Positions 1-9,271 of a stretch of DNA of 59,465 nt are shown here, piece by piece. This DNA is from Ruminococcus sp. Its GTDB lineage: Bacteria; Bacillota; Clostridia; Oscillospirales; Ruminococcaceae. Position 1 is the stretch's first letter; the number at the start of each line of letters is the position of its first letter. The notes beneath the pieces were generated by a model. That model was not told the origin of the DNA. It was given only the letters and a program-made list of their open reading frames with translations, and made no database searches. The stretch is from NCBI GenBank assembly GCA_017397925.1, contig JAFQHO010000010.1:1-59465 (forward strand). Reading direction: 5' to 3'. Made by a program: the position numbers and the translations under genes.

Positions 1-145
1 GTCGGCAAAGGGAGGGAAAAAGGGGAAAGGGAAAGGAGAGTCCAGAGAGGAAAACCGTAGGGGAAAAAGGGAGGGAAATGCCGACTTTTGTGCCAGTTTT
101 GTTTTTCCCTCCCTTTTGCCCCGTAGGTTGTCCTCTTTGGTGATA
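1..145. repeat. Purine-rich foldback repeat at window edge
   Basis: Two G/A-rich and C/T-rich arms face each other. The left arm (about 45-78) contains AGAGGAAAACC then GGGGAAAAAGGGAGGG. The right arm (about 103-138) is close to its reverse complement (CCCTCCCTTTTGCCCC then GGTTGTCCTCT). GTCGGC at 1-6 pairs with GCCGAC at 80-85. It resembles a small non-coding foldback or MITE-like element. The left edge is cut by the window, so its full extent is unknown. No coding capacity is seen. Confidence 0.55.
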
Positions 146-499
146 ACCCCCTTTTGAATTTATTATAAATAGAAAAGTAAAGGTTTAGATGTTACACCAC
201 ACTACGAATTCAACGCGCTCCTCCCCCATTTCTTAATTCTTAATTCTGAATTCTTAATTTGTTAACCCTGCACAAATCCGCTGCACACAAATTGTGCATT
301 CCTACAAATCCGATTTTTGCTGCAACAAACCAGCTCAGAAATGACACTATATTAATAGACAGTAAAAAAATACCAATACCCAAAACTATTCAATATGCAT
401 AAATTTAGCATACGCTAACAGGTTATTTCGCTGAAATTTCAAAAAACTTTGTCTTTTTTGGCCTTTAAAATCACTATGTTATAGAACGTTAAAAAACGT
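146..499. other. AT-rich intergenic stretch without a gene
   Basis: There is no credible reading frame here. It holds a run of TTAATTCTTAATTC-type short repeats (about 230-262), a motif seen again near 54856-54930 and 55905-55935. The rest is AT-rich and nothing else is recognisable. Confidence 0.5.
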
Positions 500-505
500 T
501 ATAAT
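484..505 (+). promoter_or_regulatory. Candidate -10 with paired AACGTT boxes upstream of the solute-binding lipoprotein
   Basis: TATAAT at 500-505 lies 26 bases before the start codon at 531. No good -35 sits at the right distance. Two palindromic AACGTT hexamers (486-491 and 496-501), four bases apart, overlap the -10, which would suit an operator. That role is inferred from position only. Confidence 0.35.
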
Positions 506-530
506 TTACCGCCAAAAAGGAGGAATTCAT

Positions 531-1943
531 ATGAAAAAGACATTATCATTTTTAACCGCCCTTATTGCCCTGTGTACCGCAGTTTCCTGCAACTCAGACA
601 GCAAAAAAGAGCCGTCACTGCCTATGAATGAAGCTGTATACAACGAGGAGGGCAAGCCTGTTATAACCGTAGGAACTATGGGGTATATCGACCCACTTTT
701 CAACGACCACCTCAACAAACCAAAGGATTTTGAAATAAAAATTGTTGACTATACAAGCGGAATTGAAGCGGATTATTCCTCACAGGAATCGGAAAATCAA
801 TATTATGCCGCAATCAACAACGCCCTGAACACAGCACTTCTTTCCGGAGAAGCACCTGATATTATCTGTACAAACGTGGCTGATATGCAGAATCTTGACA
901 GAAAGGGCGTACTTACCGACCTTTATCCCCTTATGGACAAGGGCAATGCACTTACCCGAGAGGAATTTCTCCCCTGCGTTTTAGAGGGACTTGAAGTTGA
1001 GGGGCGAATGCCTGCAATTATGGAGGGCTACCACATATATACCGCTATGGCAAAAACAAAGTTTATCCCCAAGGAATACGAAAACTGGACTGCCGCCGAT
1101 GCTATGAGCTTTTACGAAAAGTATGAAGGACAAATGGATTTTTACGAGAGTACAGCCAATACCGACCTTGCGGGTTTTATGCTTAAAATCGAGGGATTAA
1201 ACTCAATCGACCACAGAAATGCTGTCTGCGATTTCGGCACTTCATTCAGAGACTCTCTGCAATTCTGCCTTGATAATCCCGTTAAAGTTATACCGCCGCC
1301 GAATTTTGAATTTGCAGATGACCAGACAATGAATGACTATTCCAACGACCAGATGACAAGGGGACTTAATGACACTCAGCTTGTATTCGACCTTATAATA
1401 AATGGTCTTGATTCACAGCTTGGACAACATACATACGGTTTTTTCAACAAAGAAGATATAACCTTTGTAGGATACCCCTCTGAAAACGGCACAGGTACCT
1501 TTATACGCTCCGCTAATCCTCTTTATGCCATAACGGAACAATGCGGAAACAAAGAAGCTGCATGGGAGCTTTTATCCGCTGTAATAATCCACCAGAAAAA
1601 ACTTGAACCGCATATGAGCGACGGCACACGAGGAGTTCCTGTCTTAAAGGAGCAGTTACAGCGCGACTATGACCGCCCCTCAAATTATAACAACTCCATA
1701 AATAACGGTTTTATGTGGAACTGGAACAACATCGGAGACGAGGAATTCATAACACAGGAATACAAGGATATGCTTTACGAGTACATTTTAAGCGTACCTG
1801 CCAACCCCTATTTTTACAACTGGGATTTAAAGAATATAATCGACGAAGAAGTTGAATACGCCCTAAATGGCGACAGAAGCGCCGATGATACGGCATATAT
1901 CCTCAATGACCGCATAGGGACTTACCTCAGCGAGAAAAGTTAA
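531..1943 (+). CDS. Extracellular solute-binding lipoprotein (ABC-type, family 1-like)
   Basis: This 470-residue protein begins with a lipoprotein signal: Lys2-Lys3, a hydrophobic stretch, then AVSC with Cys20 as the lipidation site. The mature part has the look of family 1 sugar/oligosaccharide-binding proteins, with an N-terminal segment around VGTMGYIDPLFND, a middle segment with LLSGEAPDIICTNVADMQ, and aromatic-rich C-terminal helices (GFMWNWNNIG). It would bind a solute outside the membrane for an ABC importer, but no permease or ATPase gene lies nearby, so the partner is unknown. AGGAGG ends 8 bases before the ATG, which fixes the start. Proximity to the dockerin GH5 gene hints at glycan uptake, but there is no shared operon because a separate promoter precedes the GH5 gene. 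The family call is moderately sure; the substrate is unknown. Confidence 0.7.
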   Translation: MKKTLSFLTALIALCTAVSCNSDSKKEPSLPMNEAVYNEEGKPVITVGTMGYIDPLFNDHLNKPKDFEIKIVDYTSGIEADYSSQESENQYYAAINNALNTALLSGEAPDIICTNVADMQNLDRKGVLTDLYPLMDKGNALTREEFLPCVLEGLEVEGRMPAIMEGYHIYTAMAKTKFIPKEYENWTAADAMSFYEKYEGQMDFYESTANTDLAGFMLKIEGLNSIDHRNAVCDFGTSFRDSLQFCLDNPVKVIPPPNFEFADDQTMNDYSNDQMTRGLNDTQLVFDLIINGLDSQLGQHTYGFFNKEDITFVGYPSENGTGTFIRSANPLYAITEQCGNKEAAWELLSAVIIHQKKLEPHMSDGTRGVPVLKEQLQRDYDRPSNYNNSINNGFMWNWNNIGDEEFITQEYKDMLYEYILSVPANPYFYNWDLKNIIDEEVEYALNGDRSADDTAYILNDRIGTYLSEKS

Positions 1944-2028
1944 GCTCATTTGAATTAATTAAGTGATAAACTATGCAGTTTAACTAAAATATCAGCTTAA
2001 ATTTCTACAGCAACACTCACAAAATCTA

Positions 2029-2057
2029 TTGATTTTTTTATTGCAATATGCTAAAAT
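2029..2057 (+). promoter_or_regulatory. Promoter of the GH5 cellulase gene
   Basis: TTGATT (2029-2034) and TAAAAT (2052-2057) are 17 bases apart, with a TG one base upstream of the -10 (extended -10). Transcription would start near 2064 and leave a leader of about 68 bases. Confidence 0.6.
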
Positions 2058-2131
2058 TAAGGTAGCGAAACAGATTTCCTGCACTAAGTCTGTGCCGCTA
2101 TATGAAAAAATCATTTTGGGAGGAATTAAAA

Positions 2132-4378
2132 ATGGTTATTAAGAAAACCAGAATCACACGCTTTGTAAGCGGTGCTATTGCTGCAGCTTGCCTTACTGCA
2201 GGACTTAATATTGCTCCGTTTACAATGGAAATCGAAGCCGCCGACCAGCTTACAGCATTTGAGATTACAGAGGAAATGCAGATAGGCTGGAACTTAGGTA
2301 ACACACTTGACGCTTATATGTCAAATGCTAAACAAGAACCCCTTGACAGCTACGGTCTTGAAGCTGAAACCTGCTGGGGCAACCCCAAGACAACACAGGC
2401 TATGATTGACGCTGTAAAGGCTAAGGGCTTCAATACAGTCCGCGTTCCTGTAACGTGGTTCCAGCACGTTGATAAAAACAACGGCTATAAAATTGACGAT
2501 GCCTGGATGGCTCGTGTAAAGGAAATCGTAGATTACTGCTATAACAGCGATATGTACGTTATCCTCAACCTCCACCACGAGGAACCATATGTAAACCGTT
2601 CTACTCTCGGTGCTGACTATGAGGAGCTTACAGGCTACGTTTCCTCACTCTGGAAGCAGATCGCTGAAACTTTCAAGGACTATGACCAGCGTCTTGTATT
2701 CGAAACTATGAACGAACCTCGTGCTAAGGGTACAGACCACGAATGGTGGGGTCCTACAAAGGAAGAAACTGACACAATTAATAAAATCAACGCTGACGCT
2801 CTTGAAGTTATCAGAGGTACAGGCGATGACAACAACGACACACGTCTTGTTATGATGCCCGGCTACTGCGCTTCAAGCGATACTTCAATGATGTCCAAGA
2901 TTGTCGTTCCTGATGACGATTTCGTTGCTGTATCTGTACACGCATACTCACCCTACAACTTCACAATGAACGCAGAAGTTAAGGACCACAGCACATTTAC
3001 CGCTGCTTATGCTGCAGAGCTTACATCTATCCTCGACGGTATCAGAAAGACTTTCGGCGATAAGGATATTCCTGTAGTTCTCGGCGAATTCAGCGCTTCC
3101 AACTATGGAAACACAGAGGCTCGTGTAGAGTGGGCTAAGGCTTACATCTCACAGACTAAGGAAATGGGTATTCCCTGCGTTCTCTGGGATAACAACGTTG
3201 AAAAGAACAACGGCGGCGAGGCACACGGTTACCTCAACAGAGCTGCTCTTACCTGGTATGAAGGCTCTGAAACAGTTGTTGATACAATGATTAAGATTAT
3301 CAAGGATGATTCAATTGTATGGGGCAGCGAGAGAAAATCACCTGTTATTGAACACGAAGACATTACAACAGGCGTTCAGCTTATAGACAAGACTATTGAA
3401 ATCGACGCTGCACTTGCTCCCGACGGCAACTGCACACCCGGTCTTAACGCTACATGGGCTCAGCTTGAGGGCGGCGATGTAGCAATCAAGTATACAGGTG
3501 ACCAGCCTGTTATCGCTGTTGTTGACGATGCATGGGATAACTGGACTGAAATCAAGGCTTACGACGACAGAGACGGCATTGCATATTACTCTGCTGAGCA
3601 TATCAAAGCTGCCTGGGCAGGCGAGCCTTCCGATATTGCACATCTTTTTGCAAGAACAAACTCAGTAACAAGTATTGAGGCTATCGCAATCATCGGCGGT
3701 GCTGAAGTTGGAGAGCCACCTGAGGATACTGCAAAGATATTCAAGCTTGACCTCTCTGAGAGAGATGACAGCGACCAGATGCTTATGCTCGTATTCAAGG
3801 GCAAGGCTGGCTCAACAATCAACGGCTGCGTTGGTTATATGGGCGAAGAATGGACAAATATTGAATATGAAGGAAAAATCGGCAGCGACGGTACATTCTC
3901 TGTAGAGGTGCCTCTCTTCGGTAAGGATATAACATCCATAGAAGACATAGAAAGCGGAATCCCCTCAGGCATCAAGTCCGCAGAAGCACAGATTTGGTGG
4001 TGTGACGACGAAAACGGCACACTTGACAGCTATAGTATTCAGGGCTTAGGTGTTCCTCCTGTTGAAGATCCTACAGAAGCTCCTACAGAAGCTCCTTCAG
4101 ACAAACCCACAGAGGCTCCCACACAGGCACCTACAGCAGGTATTCCTGCATCTATGTACGGTGACGCTAACTGTGACAACGTTGTAACTATGGCTGACGC
4201 TGCTGCTATTTATCAGGCTCTCGGAAACGCTGACAAGTACGGACTCTCCGAGCAGGGTGCTGCAAATGCCGATGTAAACGGCGCTGCAGGCTTAACAGCT
4301 GACGATGCCATCACAATTCAGAAGGTTGTTGCAAATCTCATTGTTATAACAGACCTTCCCCTTAAATCAAACAAATAA
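2132..4378 (+). CDS. Secreted GH5 endoglucanase with accessory modules and C-terminal dockerin
   Basis: This predicted cellulosomal or surface-bound endo-beta-1,4-glucanase has 748 residues. An in-frame ATG exists at 2102, but GGGAGG at 2118-2123 sits correctly before the ATG at 2132, so the later start is used; it gives a clean Sec signal peptide. The GH5 catalytic domain carries IGWNLGNTLDAY, RVPVTW, NLHHE, the acid/base Glu195 in MNEP and the nucleophile Glu319 in LGEF. Two beta-rich modules follow (about residues 405-520 and 535-650), which look like carbohydrate-binding modules of no family I can name. Then comes a linker of repeated PTEAP units and a dockerin (about 676-745). The first dockerin loop is canonical (GDANCDN...MAD). 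In the second (ADVNGAAGLTADD) the usual Asp at loop position 5 is Ala. The catalytic assignment is secure; cellulose versus other beta-glucan is inferred. Confidence 0.9.
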   Translation: MVIKKTRITRFVSGAIAAACLTAGLNIAPFTMEIEAADQLTAFEITEEMQIGWNLGNTLDAYMSNAKQEPLDSYGLEAETCWGNPKTTQAMIDAVKAKGFNTVRVPVTWFQHVDKNNGYKIDDAWMARVKEIVDYCYNSDMYVILNLHHEEPYVNRSTLGADYEELTGYVSSLWKQIAETFKDYDQRLVFETMNEPRAKGTDHEWWGPTKEETDTINKINADALEVIRGTGDDNNDTRLVMMPGYCASSDTSMMSKIVVPDDDFVAVSVHAYSPYNFTMNAEVKDHSTFTAAYAAELTSILDGIRKTFGDKDIPVVLGEFSASNYGNTEARVEWAKAYISQTKEMGIPCVLWDNNVEKNNGGEAHGYLNRAALTWYEGSETVVDTMIKIIKDDSIVWGSERKSPVIEHEDITTGVQLIDKTIEIDAALAPDGNCTPGLNATWAQLEGGDVAIKYTGDQPVIAVVDDAWDNWTEIKAYDDRDGIAYYSAEHIKAAWAGEPSDIAHLFARTNSVTSIEAIAIIGGAEVGEPPEDTAKIFKLDLSERDDSDQMLMLVFKGKAGSTINGCVGYMGEEWTNIEYEGKIGSDGTFSVEVPLFGKDITSIEDIESGIPSGIKSAEAQIWWCDDENGTLDSYSIQGLGVPPVEDPTEAPTEAPSDKPTEAPTQAPTAGIPASMYGDANCDNVVTMADAAAIYQALGNADKYGLSEQGAANADVNGAAGLTADDAITIQKVVANLIVITDLPLKSNK

Positions 4379-4385
4379 TCATATT

Positions 4386-4416
4386 TCAGCCGAGGTTTTC
4401 CTCGGCTGATTTTTAT
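4386..4416 (+). terminator. Terminator of the GH5 gene
   Basis: TCAGCCGAGG (4386-4395) pairs perfectly with CCTCGGCTGA (4400-4409), followed by ATTTTTAT. It abuts the stop of the convergent feoB gene at 4413. Confidence 0.85.
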
Positions 4417-6266
4417 ACCAACCGACATATCAGATTTACCCCCATACAAAGCAGCATACCCACAGCTGTAGGAATAATCACAGCCAATGCCGTCCATTTA
4501 AGGCTGCCTGTTTCCTTTTTTATTGTAAGGCAGGTAGTAGCACAAGGAAAATGGCATACGGACATAATCAGCATACTCACCGCAGTTCCCACAGTCCAGC
4601 CGTTGGCTGTAAGAATTTCCCGAAGTGACGATATATCGCCCATATCCACAAGGCTGCCCTGTGAGAGATATGCCATAAGAATTATGGGTACAACTATTTC
4701 ATTGGCTGGAAATCCTAAAATAAATGCCATTAGTATTACACCGTCAAGCCCCATAAGCTGACCGAGGGGGTCAAGAAAATCGGAAATAATCGACAGAATT
4801 GAATTGCCGCCGATGTTTATGTTTGCTCCCAACCATATGAGAAGTCCGCAGGGTATAGCCGCTGTGCAGGCTCTGCCTAATACAAATATGGTTCTGTCAA
4901 GAAATGAACGGACAAGAACACGGCATATCTGAGGCTTTCTGTATGGCGGCAGTTCCAAGGTATAGGACGATGGAGTGCCTCTGAGAATGGTTTTCGACAG
5001 CAAAAATGACACTCCAAGGGTAACAGCCACACCAAAAAGTATCACACCTAAAAGCATCGCCGCCGACAGCAGCGAGCCGCCTATACCCTCAGCTGTGACG
5101 AAAAACAGGGTTATAATGGCAATTATGGTGGGAAATCGCCCGTTGCAGGGGGTAAATACATTGGTTAGAACAGCTATAAGCTTCTCCCGAGGGGAATCAA
5201 TAACGCTGCATCCCGTAACTCCGCAGGCATTGCAGCCAAGGCCCATAGCCATAGTAATTGCCTGTTTTCCGCAGGCTCCCGAGCATTTGAAGCAGCGGTC
5301 AAGATTAAAGGCAATACGCGGTAAATAGCCGAAATCCTCCAGCAAGGTAAAAAGAGGGAAGAATATCGCCATAGGGGGCAGCATAACCGACACAACCCAG
5401 GCAAGCACCTTGTAAATGCCCTGTATCAGCAGGCTTTCCACCCATTCAGGGGCGTTTATGGCGAATAATCCCTCTGACATTTTATCACCAAGAGAGAAAA
5501 GCAGACTGCTCAGCAGCTCAGAGGGATAATTCGCCCCTGCCGCTGTTATCCACAGAATAAGGGCGAAAAGCAGCAGCATAACGGGTATTCCTGTTGCAGG
5601 GCGGAGAAAAATCTTGTCCAAACGACGGTCTGTCCTGTCCGGCTCACCATTGGGACAGCTTACGGCAATTCCTGCTATTTCTGCGGCTTTTCGGGAAATA
5701 TCCTCAACAGTATCTTCCTCAGTTACGGTATATTCCGCAGTATTTTCGCAGTTTTCCTCCCCTGTCAGCATATCCTTTAAAGTGTGACACAGCTCATCAA
5801 GTCCGCGGTTGCTCCTTGCCGATGTAAAAACAACAGGAGCGCCTGTGAGTTCGCTTAATTTATCCTTGTCGATTATGTAGCCCTTTTTCTCCGCTTCATC
5901 AATGAGATTTACGCATATAATTGTTTTCGGGATAACGCTTATAATCTGCAATGCAAGGTAGAGATTTCTTTCAAGGCAAGTGGCATCGCACACCACAACA
6001 GCACAGTCTGCCCTCTCCGACAGGATAAACTGCCGTGCGGCTTCCTCCTCCGCTGAGGCTGCACGTAAAGAGTATGCCCCGGGGATATCGACAAGGGTTA
6101 TGGATAGCCCCTCATATTCAAAATGCCCCTCAGCGCAGGACACAGTTTTACCTGCCCAGTTGCCCGTATGCTGGTCAAGTCCCGTCAAAGCGTTAAAAAC
6201 CGTGGATTTTCCCACATTTGGATTGCCTGCAAGAACAACTGCAAATTCTTTCTTGTCAATATTCAT
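4413..6266 (-). CDS. feoB: Ferrous iron transporter FeoB
   Basis: FeoB imports Fe(II) across the cytoplasmic membrane, driven by an N-terminal GTPase domain. The 617-residue protein shows G1 GNPNVGKST (14-22), G3 DIPGAY and G4 NLID, followed by a helical cytoplasmic region and two gate/nucleoside-recognition membrane halves with about eight hydrophobic segments. The Cys-rich loop around GLGCNACGVTGC and CNGRFPT is the form I associate with clostridial FeoB. The reading frame extends upstream to 6329, but AGGAGG lies 7 bases before the ATG at 6266, so that start is used. No feoA or feoC lies nearby; the gene stands alone between convergent and tandem neighbours. A palindrome in the leader (6370-6384) could be an operator. 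Confidence in the family is high. Confidence 0.93.
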   Translation of the reverse strand: MNIDKKEFAVVLAGNPNVGKSTVFNALTGLDQHTGNWAGKTVSCAEGHFEYEGLSITLVDIPGAYSLRAASAEEEAARQFILSERADCAVVVCDATCLERNLYLALQIISVIPKTIICVNLIDEAEKKGYIIDKDKLSELTGAPVVFTSARSNRGLDELCHTLKDMLTGEENCENTAEYTVTEEDTVEDISRKAAEIAGIAVSCPNGEPDRTDRRLDKIFLRPATGIPVMLLLFALILWITAAGANYPSELLSSLLFSLGDKMSEGLFAINAPEWVESLLIQGIYKVLAWVVSVMLPPMAIFFPLFTLLEDFGYLPRIAFNLDRCFKCSGACGKQAITMAMGLGCNACGVTGCSVIDSPREKLIAVLTNVFTPCNGRFPTIIAIITLFFVTAEGIGGSLLSAAMLLGVILFGVAVTLGVSFLLSKTILRGTPSSYTLELPPYRKPQICRVLVRSFLDRTIFVLGRACTAAIPCGLLIWLGANINIGGNSILSIISDFLDPLGQLMGLDGVILMAFILGFPANEIVVPIILMAYLSQGSLVDMGDISSLREILTANGWTVGTAVSMLIMSVCHFPCATTCLTIKKETGSLKWTALAVIIPTAVGMLLCMGVNLICRLV

Positions 6267-6369
6267 ATAAAATCCTCCTGTTTTATCTCCTACTGTCATT
6301 ATATGCAGAGATTTGCAGAAATATGACAAAAAATGGAAAATATTATCAAGCAGGAGAAATGGCTGTAAT

Positions 6370-6384
6370 ACGTCGTTTCGACGT
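6370..6384. promoter_or_regulatory. Palindrome upstream of feoB (possible operator)
   Basis: ACGTCG-TTT-CGACGT is a perfect inverted repeat about 104 bases upstream of the feoB start. It does not match the Fur or DtxR consensus I know. A regulatory role is inferred from position alone. Confidence 0.3.
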
Positions 6385-6477
6385 TTTGAATATTGTTAAA
6401 TAATAAAAATATATCAGAAACCGCAAAAATCTTGTCCTTTTTTTCTCGCTTTACTCGAATGTATTATATAGAGGGGT

Positions 6478-6512
6478 AAAAAAATACCGCACAGGTATAT
6501 CCCATGCGGTAT
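6478..6512 (-). terminator. Terminator of the Na/phosphate symporter gene
   Basis: On the minus strand ATACCGCA pairs with TGCGGTAT (6484-6491 with 6505-6512), followed by a run of seven T. It lies just after the stop at 6521. Confidence 0.85.
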
Positions 6513-6520
6513 GAAAAATA

Positions 6521-8335
6521 TTACTTCTTTATTTTCTCAAGCTTAGCAAAGTAAAGCTCTGAATACTGCTTGAATTCACTGCGGAATTTCTCATCATTTG
6601 CCTTTACATCGCTGAAATATGCGTGGATATTTGTCTTTTCATCAGTTTCGATAAGACAGCCTGCAATATTTGAGCAGTGGTCTGAAATACGCTCCAAATT
6701 TGTAAGAACATCCTGGAAAATGTATCCCAGTTCAACAGTACATTCATCGTTCTGAAGTCTGCGGATATGGCGGTTTTTCAGCTCTGTGCTGAGGTTGTCC
6801 ACCACTTCTTCAAGAGGCTCAACCTTGTGTGCAGTTGCTAAATCTCCGGAAATATAGGACTCAAAGGCAGTTTTGATATTCTCTCTGATAGCATCCGAAA
6901 TAACAGTAATCTCGTTGATACATTCATCAGAGAACTTGATTCCTTTTTCCTTCATTTCAACTACTGACTCGATAAGATTTACAGCGTGGTCGGAAATTCT
7001 CTCGAAATTGCCCACACAGTGCATCATCTTGGACATTGTACGGCTGTCCTTGCCTGTAACACTGTATTTTGCAACTCTTACAAGGTAGCTGTTAATTTTA
7101 TCCTCGTACTTGTCAATTAAATCCTCGTCCTCAATAACATTCTGTACCGATTTTTCGTCATAGCCTGTAACAAGAAGCCCTATAGCCTCGTTTATGGACT
7201 TCTGTGTGCGCTCTGCCATATCTATTGCAACAGTACGGCAGGCTTCAATAGCGATACTGGGAGTTGACATAAATCTTCCGTCAAGAGCAGCAAATCTGTC
7301 GATTTCTTCCTTTGGCTCACCCTCTTTATCACGAATGACAACCTGTGAAAATTTAACAAGCTGTTTTGAGAAAGGCATAAGCACTATTGTTGCAAGAACG
7401 TTGAATACCGTATGCATTGCGGCAATTCCCATATAGCCTGTAGGCTGTGCCATAAATTCAGCAAATGAGGGGATTGTTTCTTTAAGTATAAGGGCAATTG
7501 GCAGGAAAATAAGAGTACCAAGGCAGTTGATTGCAACGTGGATAACCGATACTCTCTTAGCCTCTTTGTTTACGCCGATTGAGGAAATAAGAGCAGTTAC
7601 GCAAGTACCGATATTAAAGCCCATAATCAGCGGCAATGCCATTTCATAGCTTATAGCGTCGCCTGCTGTAAAGGTCATAAGTATACCGATTGAAGCGGCT
7701 GAACTCTGGATAATTCCTGTAAATACAGCACCTACAAGAACGCCTATAAGGGGATTTTTAAATGCAACAAGAACATCCTGGAATTCGGGAGAATTTGCAA
7801 TAGGGTCAATAGCGCCCTGCATAAGGTCCATACCTGTCATCAGTACAGCAAATCCTACGAAAATGCGTCCGATATCCTTTTTCTTAGCCTTCTTGCAGCC
7901 CATAATCATAAGTATACCGATAAGAGCAAGAATAGGAGAGAATGAATCTGGTTTCAGCAGCTTCATAAGAAATCCGCCCACACCGCCTATACCGTCACCC
8001 TCGCCTATATCGTTAAGGCAAAGAAGCCAAGCTGTAAAGGTTGTACCGATGTTTGCACCGAAGCTTACGGCAACCGTGTCGATAAGCGCCATAATTCCCG
8101 AATTTACGAAGCCTACAGTCATAACGGTCATAGCTGACGAGGACTGAATTGCAATAGTGATAACTGTACCGAGAATCAGAGCCATAAAGGGATTGGCTGT
8201 CATCTTTTTCAGCGCAGCTTCCATTTTACCGCCTGCCAGCTTTTCAAGACCTGTAGACATTACATTCATTCCGTAAAGGAAGAAAGCAAGTCCGCCCAAC
8301 ATTGTGAAAATGTTGAAAATTGAGAAATCGCTCAT
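6521..8335 (-). CDS. Na+/phosphate cotransporter with C-terminal PhoU-like domain
   Basis: This 604-residue NptA/PNaS family protein would take up inorganic phosphate with sodium. The membrane part has two inverted halves marked by Q-S-S motifs: IAIQSSSAMTVM in the first and GIIQSSAASIGIL in the second. From about residue 350 a cytoplasmic PhoU-like helical domain follows, with two repeated segments each containing E-R-I-S-D-H (FERISDHAVNL and LERISDHCSNI). This fusion is common in the family. The frame is open to 8374, but GAGGTG at 8343-8348 precedes the ATG at 8335, giving the usual short N-terminus before the first helix. It has its own promoter and terminator, so it is monocistronic. The PhoU tail suggests control by phosphate status. 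Confidence 0.9.
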   Translation of the reverse strand: MSDFSIFNIFTMLGGLAFFLYGMNVMSTGLEKLAGGKMEAALKKMTANPFMALILGTVITIAIQSSSAMTVMTVGFVNSGIMALIDTVAVSFGANIGTTFTAWLLCLNDIGEGDGIGGVGGFLMKLLKPDSFSPILALIGILMIMGCKKAKKKDIGRIFVGFAVLMTGMDLMQGAIDPIANSPEFQDVLVAFKNPLIGVLVGAVFTGIIQSSAASIGILMTFTAGDAISYEMALPLIMGFNIGTCVTALISSIGVNKEAKRVSVIHVAINCLGTLIFLPIALILKETIPSFAEFMAQPTGYMGIAAMHTVFNVLATIVLMPFSKQLVKFSQVVIRDKEGEPKEEIDRFAALDGRFMSTPSIAIEACRTVAIDMAERTQKSINEAIGLLVTGYDEKSVQNVIEDEDLIDKYEDKINSYLVRVAKYSVTGKDSRTMSKMMHCVGNFERISDHAVNLIESVVEMKEKGIKFSDECINEITVISDAIRENIKTAFESYISGDLATAHKVEPLEEVVDNLSTELKNRHIRRLQNDECTVELGYIFQDVLTNLERISDHCSNIAGCLIETDEKTNIHAYFSDVKANDEKFRSEFKQYSELYFAKLEKIKK

Positions 8336-8423
8336 ATTTTTACACCTCGAAAATAAAAGACTTCCGAAATCCATTTTTGTCTAAAAAAGTATTCCGAGAA
8401 GTCCCTTCAATATTTTACACCAA

Positions 8424-8453
8424 ATTATAACATATTTCCTCATTATCCGTCAA
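8424..8453 (-). promoter_or_regulatory. Promoter of the Na/phosphate symporter gene
   Basis: On the minus strand TTGACG (8453-8448) and TATAAT (8429-8424) are 18 bases apart, 90 bases upstream of the start codon. Confidence 0.65.
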
Positions 8454-8513
8454 GGATTTCAAGAAAATTTTACATAGATTTTACATTAGCGATTTCCATT
8501 AGGCATTTCATTG

Positions 8514-9266
8514 TCAATATGGCAGCTTAAACTCCGAAACTTTCCATTTTCCGTCGTCTTCTTTGACGATGACGAACTCCTGTTCCTCTGTGTAAGCTTC
8601 ACCGCCATATTCTGTTTCGTCATATTTATCGAGCACCTTAAAACGGATTTCGCCCTCATCTCTGCCTATAATTTCCACAACCTCTGAGTCTACATAGAGA
8701 ATATTAGTACCTCTGTTGCCGTTAAGACAGTAAACTCTGCCGTCTTTTTGCTTGAACAATTCATCAATACCGTCGTCGTAATCCTTACTGAAAACCTCAC
8801 GGAATTCCGCTTTTACATCTTCAATGGAATTAATCCCCTGTTCCGTAACAAGATAAAAACGCCAGTCGTATTCATTAGTGATATATACCGATGTATCGAG
8901 CAAATACGGTGAACCTACAGAAAACTTCTGTTCAACTTCACAAGCCTTATCAAAAAAAAGCTGTGCCGCCTCTAATACTTTTTCGTCAAGTTCTTCCTCA
9001 AAAGCAGGTATATCTTCCGGCATTGTAAATCCTTCTGTTTCTTCCTCTGTTTCCGCTTCTGTGAGAGCTTCTGTGACGCTTTCTGTAACTGCCTCTGTCT
9101 CCACGGCATTTTCAGGCTCTGTTGCCGTAACAACGTCGTTTCCCGCTGTAGTTGTCACAGCAGGAGCGTTTTCAGAGCTGCCATTTCCATTATCCTTTTT
9201 CTTCTCGCAGGATGCAGCAGTTGCCATAATTGCCATAGCCGCGATTAATGCATATATTCTTTTCAT
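8514..9266 (-). CDS. Putative lipoprotein, unknown function
   Basis: The protein of 250 residues has a lipoprotein signal ending ATAASC, followed by a low-complexity linker rich in Thr, Glu and Ala (repeats such as TEAVTESVTEALTEAE), then a folded domain of about 150 residues ending in VIVKEDDGKWKVSEFKLPY. That ending resembles small NTF2-like or DUF4878-like domains, but I cannot assign it. An ATG at 9275 overlaps the rnr stop codon as ATGA. GAGGA is too close to that ATG and about 9 bases before the ATG at 9266, so 9266 is preferred. The gene is translationally coupled to rnr and probably cotranscribed with it. It is expected on the outer face of the membrane. Confidence 0.7.
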   Translation of the reverse strand: MKRIYALIAAMAIMATAASCEKKKDNGNGSSENAPAVTTTAGNDVVTATEPENAVETEAVTESVTEALTEAETEEETEGFTMPEDIPAFEEELDEKVLEAAQLFFDKACEVEQKFSVGSPYLLDTSVYITNEYDWRFYLVTEQGINSIEDVKAEFREVFSKDYDDGIDELFKQKDGRVYCLNGNRGTNILYVDSEVVEIIGRDEGEIRFKVLDKYDETEYGGEAYTEEQEFVIVKEDDGKWKVSEFKLPY

Positions 9267-9271
9267 AATTA

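Noticed and set aside
2102-2131. Earlier ATG start for the GH5 enzyme
   Set aside because: It has no ribosome site and adds an acidic N-terminal stretch that would spoil the signal peptide; GGGAGG fits the ATG at 2132.
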